DNA of 9,798 nt from NCBI GenBank assembly GCA_035399245.1, contig DAOPIR010000111.1:1-9798 (forward strand), in the 5' to 3' direction. The stretch is from CAXXOK01 sp035399245. GTDB lineage: Bacteria > Bacillota > Clostridia > Christensenellales > Aristaeellaceae. The notes below the pieces were generated by a model that was not told the DNA's origin, ran no database searches, and saw nothing but the letters and a program-made list of their open reading frames with translations. The stretch's first letter is position 1, and each line of letters begins with the position of its first letter. Both the position numbers and the translations under genes were made by a program. Below are positions 6,351-9,798 of the stretch, in pieces.

Positions 6351-7895
6351 ATGAGCGCACAAAAGACATATTTAGGGATTGAGTTGGGCTCAACGCGAAT
6401 CAAAGCCGTGCTGATTAACCAGCAGCATCAAGTGGTTGCCCAGGGTGGATTTACCTGGGAAAACCGCTTTGAAAACGGCATTTGGACCTATCCGCTGGAG
6501 GAAGCGTGGACAGGGCTGCGGGCCGCCGTAGCCGAGCTTCTGGCATCGGTTCAGTCGCCCGTCAGCATTGAAGGACTTGGAATTTCGGCCATGATGCACG
6601 GATACCTGCCCTTTGACAAAGCCGGCAAGCTGTTGGTGCCGTTTCGCACATGGCGCAACACCATGACGGCTCAGGAAAGCGAGGAGCTGACGAAACTGTT
6701 CGGCTGCAATATCCCGCAGCGCTGGAGCATTGCCCACCTGTACCATGCGGTACGCACGGGCGAAGCGCATGTGAAAGAGATCGATCATATCAATACGCTG
6801 GAAGGCTATGTCCACCAGATGCTTACGGGTGAGTTTGTCATCGGCGTAGGCGAAGCAAGCGGCATGTTCCCGTTGGATGGCAACCGCTACGATGCAGGTC
6901 GGATTGCTAAGTTTGATGCACTGGTAGAACCCTATCATCTGCCCTGGAAGGTGCAAAACATGCTGCCTGCGATACGCATGGCCGGCGAGGATGCGGGTAT
7001 GCTGACCGAAGAAGGCGCAAGGCTGCTCGACCCCAGCGGCGTGCTAAAGGCCGGCATTCCGGTAGCGCCGCCGGAGGGCGACGCGGGCACCGGCATGGTA
7101 GCCACCAACAGCGTGGCTGCGCGAACGGGCAATGTATCGGCAGGTACGTCGATTTTTTCCATGATTGTGCTGGAAAAGCCGCTGTCTTATCCTTATTCCC
7201 AGATCGATATCGTGGCGACACCCTCGGGCAAGCCTGTAGCAATGGTGCATTGTGCCAACTGTACCTCCGACATCAATGCCTGGGCGGAGACCTATAAGGA
7301 ATTTCTGGGCACATTTGGGCAGGAAACCAGCATTTATAAAATCTATGACAAAATGTACGAGTACAGCCTGCAGGGCGACGCGGATTGCGGCGGCATGGTG
7401 GTTGTAAACTATCTGTCCGGTGAGCATGTTACGGGATTTTCCAAGGGCGCGCCCATGGTGCTGCGCGATGCGGACAGCAAGTTTACCCTTGCCAATTTCT
7501 TTAAGGCGCAGATGTACGCCGCGCTGGCATCGCTTGCCATCGGTATGCGGATTCTCCATAAAGAGCAGGTGGGCATCGACTGCCTGACCGGACACGGCGG
7601 TTTTTTCAAAGCGCCGAAGATCGGGCAGCAATATCTGGCGAACGCGATGAACGCGCCCGTATCGGTGATGGAGACCGCCGGCGAAGGCGGTGCCTACGGT
7701 ATGGCGCTGCTGGCAGCCTATCGGCTGAATAAGGAAACGGGCGAGGCGCTGGAAAGCTATCTGGAAAATAAGGTGTTCGCCAATGCCAAGCGGTCCACCC
7801 TTTCACCGGAGGCAGAAGGCGTACAAGGATTTGAAAAGTACCTGGCACGCTTTGAAAAGGCACTCAAAGCGGAGCACGCCGCAGTGGAGGATTAG
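6351..7895 (+). CDS. araK: FGGY-family carbohydrate kinase, probable L-ribulokinase (AraK-like)
   Basis: A 514-residue sugar kinase of the FGGY family that should phosphorylate L-ribulose to L-ribulose-5-phosphate with ATP. Seen: N-terminal phosphate motif GIELGSTRIKAV (9-20), PEGDAGTGM (241-249) with Asp244 as likely catalytic base, second phosphate motif NVSAGTSIFSM (261-271), adenosine motif LTGHGGFFKAP (412-422) and the C-terminal signature ETAGEGGAYGMALLA (441-455). It does not resemble classical AraB (for example the E. coli and B. subtilis N-termini) and is closer to proteins often labelled xylulokinase. Clostridium acetobutylicum uses such a non-AraB ribulokinase, AraK. Position next to araD and araA under an AraR-type operator supports ribulokinase over xylulokinase. 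AAAGGAG (6332-6338) fixes the ATG; a longer reading from 6222 would cross the promoter. The stop is three bases before araD. Confidence 0.8.
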   Translation: MSAQKTYLGIELGSTRIKAVLINQQHQVVAQGGFTWENRFENGIWTYPLEEAWTGLRAAVAELLASVQSPVSIEGLGISAMMHGYLPFDKAGKLLVPFRTWRNTMTAQESEELTKLFGCNIPQRWSIAHLYHAVRTGEAHVKEIDHINTLEGYVHQMLTGEFVIGVGEASGMFPLDGNRYDAGRIAKFDALVEPYHLPWKVQNMLPAIRMAGEDAGMLTEEGARLLDPSGVLKAGIPVAPPEGDAGTGMVATNSVAARTGNVSAGTSIFSMIVLEKPLSYPYSQIDIVATPSGKPVAMVHCANCTSDINAWAETYKEFLGTFGQETSIYKIYDKMYEYSLQGDADCGGMVVVNYLSGEHVTGFSKGAPMVLRDADSKFTLANFFKAQMYAALASLAIGMRILHKEQVGIDCLTGHGGFFKAPKIGQQYLANAMNAPVSVMETAGEGGAYGMALLAAYRLNKETGEALESYLENKVFANAKRSTLSPEAEGVQGFEKYLARFEKALKAEHAAVED

Positions 7896-7898
7896 AAG

Positions 7899-8600
7899 AT
7901 GCTCAAACACATGAAAGAGAAGGTTTGCAATGCCAATCTGGCGTTGGTCAAGCATGGTCTGGTGCTGTTTACCTGGGGCAACGTCAGCGCCATCGACCGT
8001 GAAAAGGGCCTTGTGGTGATCAAACCCAGCGGCCTTGCCTACGACGGGATGACGCCGGAGGACATGGTGGTGGTTGATCTGGACGGCAACGTGGTGGACG
8101 GTAAGTGGAAGCCCTCGTCCGATACGCCCACGCATATCGAACTTTACAAAGCGTTTGGCGACATCGGCGGTATTGTGCATACGCACTCTACATACGCTAC
8201 GGCGTTTGCACAGGCGGGGCGCGCTGTGCCTGCTTACGGCACCACGCACGCGGACTACTTTTACGGGGACATTCCCTGTGCCAGAGCGCTTACGCAGGAG
8301 GAAATCGAATCCGCGTACGAAAAGAACACCGGCTTGGTGATCATCGAAACCCTGCAGAATAAAAATGTGATGGAAGTGCCCGCTATTCTGGTGAAAAACC
8401 ACGGTCCCTTTGCCTGGGGCAAGGATGCGGATGAAGCCGTATACCATGCCGCGGTGCTGGAACAAGTGGCAAAAATGTCTGTGCTCACCGAGGCGATCAA
8501 CCCGCAGGCGGGCAAGGCAGATCAATACCTGATGGATAAACATTATTTGCGCAAACACGGCAAAAATGCCTATTATGGTCAAGGAGGAGAACACAAATGA
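7899..8600 (+). CDS. araD: L-ribulose-5-phosphate 4-epimerase
   Basis: A 233-residue class II aldolase/epimerase, near the E. coli AraD length of 231, that converts L-ribulose-5-phosphate to D-xylulose-5-phosphate in the cytoplasm through a retro-aldol mechanism with a bound Zn ion. Metal ligands are visible as His94 and His96 in VHTHS and His168 in KNHGP. Other matching residues are TWGNVS (25-30), KPSG (42-45), Asp75 in SSDTPTH, Asp119 in THADYFYG and Tyr226 in AYYGQ, corresponding to E. coli Asp76, Asp120 and Tyr229. A short tail GGEHK follows the usual YYGQ end. The ribosome binding site GGAGG (7886-7890) lies within the kinase gene end, and the stop TGA overlaps the araA ATG in an ATGA junction, so the three genes are translationally coupled. 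Confidence 0.96.
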   Translation: MLKHMKEKVCNANLALVKHGLVLFTWGNVSAIDREKGLVVIKPSGLAYDGMTPEDMVVVDLDGNVVDGKWKPSSDTPTHIELYKAFGDIGGIVHTHSTYATAFAQAGRAVPAYGTTHADYFYGDIPCARALTQEEIESAYEKNTGLVIIETLQNKNVMEVPAILVKNHGPFAWGKDADEAVYHAAVLEQVAKMSVLTEAINPQAGKADQYLMDKHYLRKHGKNAYYGQGGEHK

Positions 8601-9798
8601 AAAAACTGTATTTTATCACCGGCAGTCAGGATCTCTATGGGGAGGAGACGCTCAAACAGGTTGCGCTGGACACCAAGAAAATGGTGGAATACCTTAACGG
8701 CAAACTTTTAGATACCGTTGCGGTGGAGTGGAAACCGACCGTTATCAATTCCGAAAGCTGCATCGCCGTAATGCAGGAAGCCAATGTGGATGACGATTGT
8801 GTGGGCGTGATCACGTGGATGCACACCTTCTCGCCCGCCAAGATGTGGATCAAAGGCCTGCAGATTTTGCGCAAGCCGCTGTGCCACCTGCACACGCAGG
8901 CAAACGAGCGCCTGCCCTACGATACCATCGATATGGATTTCATGAACCTCAACCAGGCGGCGCACGGTGACCGCGAATATGGCTTCATCTGCGCGCGGCT
9001 GGGTATCAAGCGGCAGATCGTGGTAGGGTATTATCAGCATGAAAACGTGATTGCGCAGCTCAAGCAGTTTGCACAGGTTGCCAAGGCGCTGGATTTCTCC
9101 CGCAAGCTGAAGGTGGCCATGTTTGGCAACAACATGCGTCAGGTGGCTGTGACCGACGGCGACCGCGTGGAAAGCCAGATTCGCTATGGCTGGGAAGTAA
9201 ACTACTACGCGATCGGCGACCTGGTAACGCTGGTCAACGCCGTAACCGAGGAGCAGGTAGGCGCAAAGATTGCGGAATACAAAGCGGCCTATACCTTCAA
9301 AACCGATAACATGGACGCCGTAAAGGAACAGGCACGTTATGAAATCGCGCTGGACCAGTTTGTGGCCGCGCACGGCGTCGGTGCGTATACCGATACGTTT
9401 GAAGATCTGTACGGCCTTAAGCAGCTGCCGGGCCTGGCAACCCAGCGCATGCAGGGCAAGGGCATCGGCTTCGGCGCAGAAGGCGATTACAAGACCAGCG
9501 CACTCAACGCCGTACTCTGGAAGATGGCCGAGGGCCGCGAAGGCGCAACGGGCTTTATGGAAGACTACACCTATGACATGGTGGACGGCTATGTGCTGGG
9601 CGCGCATATGCTGGAGGTTTCACCGTCGTTTGCGGCTACCAAGCCCGCTATCGAGGTTCATCCGCTGGGCATCGGCGGCAAGGCCGATCCCGCACGCCTG
9701 ACCTTTGGCGGCGTGAAGGGTGACGGCGTGGCCGTATGCATGACGGATATGGGTGATCATTTCCGTCATGCATACGGCCACGCCGTCACCCTTCACGC
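8597..9798 (+). CDS. araA: L-arabinose isomerase, 3' end missing
   Basis: Cytoplasmic Mn-dependent isomerase that converts L-arabinose to L-ribulose, the first catabolic step. The reading frame is open to the window end: 400 codons against about 475-500 for the family. The start MKKLYFITGSQDLYG is typical of AraA. Catalytic or metal residues seen: Glu295 in GFGAEGDYKT, Glu322 in FMEDYTY and His337 in GAHMLEVSPSF (E. coli Glu306, Glu333, His350); the last metal histidine (His450 in E. coli) would be beyond the window. AAGGAGG at 8581-8587 precedes the ATG, which overlaps the araD stop. Up to MTDMGDHF (382-389) the protein follows the family; the next residues HAYGHAVTLH are encoded by the reverse complement of codons just upstream and are almost certainly not AraA sequence, since the family continues MGxRFRLI. 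Confidence 0.95.
   Translation, partial: MKKLYFITGSQDLYGEETLKQVALDTKKMVEYLNGKLLDTVAVEWKPTVINSESCIAVMQEANVDDDCVGVITWMHTFSPAKMWIKGLQILRKPLCHLHTQANERLPYDTIDMDFMNLNQAAHGDREYGFICARLGIKRQIVVGYYQHENVIAQLKQFAQVAKALDFSRKLKVAMFGNNMRQVAVTDGDRVESQIRYGWEVNYYAIGDLVTLVNAVTEEQVGAKIAEYKAAYTFKTDNMDAVKEQARYEIALDQFVAAHGVGAYTDTFEDLYGLKQLPGLATQRMQGKGIGFGAEGDYKTSALNAVLWKMAEGREGATGFMEDYTYDMVDGYVLGAHMLEVSPSFAATKPAIEVHPLGIGGKADPARLTFGGVKGDGVAVCMTDMGDHFRHAYGHAVTLH
9711..9798. repeat. Perfect 37-base inverted repeat at the sequence end (probable fold-back artefact)
   Basis: Bases 9711-9747 and 9762-9798 are exact reverse complements over 37 bases, separated by a 14-base spacer TATGGGTGATCATT. The left arm is normal araA coding sequence (GVKGDGVAVCMTD region). 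The right arm replaces the conserved continuation of AraA and stops exactly at the window end. A single-polarity switch onto the complementary strand, as happens in multiple-displacement amplification chimeras or assembly fold-backs, explains both facts. A natural hairpin of this length inside a conserved enzyme gene is very unlikely. Confidence 0.93.

Noticed and set aside
8708..9607. Minus-strand open frame of 299 codons opposite araA
   Set aside because: No family resemblance, and the + strand carries unmistakable AraA motifs in the same bases.
9711..9798. Natural hairpin telomere, attenuator or terminator at the sequence end
   Set aside because: One arm is conserved araA coding sequence and the other breaks that gene, with no T-run and an exact end at the last base; a chimeric fold-back is far simpler.
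1..9798. Search for CRISPR arrays, tRNA or rRNA genes, insertion sequences or defence genes
   Set aside because: Nothing of these kinds was seen; the window is filled by a colinear sugar-utilisation locus with short gaps.

Overview
The window reads as an L-arabinose (or arabinose-containing sugar) uptake and breakdown locus from a low-to-mid GC Gram-positive bacterium, most likely of the class Clostridia (Bacillota). The evidence is an AraR repressor with the GntR/LacI hybrid architecture, strong AAGGAG-type ribosome binding sites on almost every gene, sigma-A-like promoters, and a FGGY kinase of the clostridial non-AraB type. Species cannot be named from the sequence. All genes run on the + strand and are tightly packed.

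Layout. (1) 1-81: last 26 residues of an AraC-family regulator. (2) 82-270: regulatory gap with three near-identical 12-base direct repeats and a candidate promoter. (3) 271-5072: a complete sugar ABC importer of the YtfQ-YtfR-YtfT-YjfF type: substrate-binding protein, double-domain ATPase, two permeases. A strong hairpin separates the binding-protein gene from the ATPase gene. (4) 5236-6264: the AraR repressor gene, with its own candidate promoter and two CRE-like sequences nearby. (5) 6268-6320: a near-consensus sigma-A promoter (TTGAAA-17-TATAAT) followed at once by an AraR-type operator. (6) 6351-9798: the catabolic operon of FGGY ribulokinase (AraK-like), L-ribulose-5-phosphate 4-epimerase (araD) and L-arabinose isomerase (araA, cut off by the window end).

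How it works together (inference from families): the importer brings in L-arabinose, possibly in furanose form, AraA makes L-ribulose, the kinase makes L-ribulose-5-phosphate and AraD makes D-xylulose-5-phosphate for the pentose phosphate route. AraR would sit just downstream of the kinase promoter and leave when arabinose is present. The transporter shows no clear AraR box and may instead answer to the neighbouring AraC-family regulator.

The last 88 bases form a perfect 37-base inverted repeat around a 14-base spacer inside the araA reading frame. It breaks the conserved AraA sequence and most likely is a fold-back (chimeric) sequence end rather than biology. I found no clearly new biological system; the findings are regulatory and comparative points plus this artefact.
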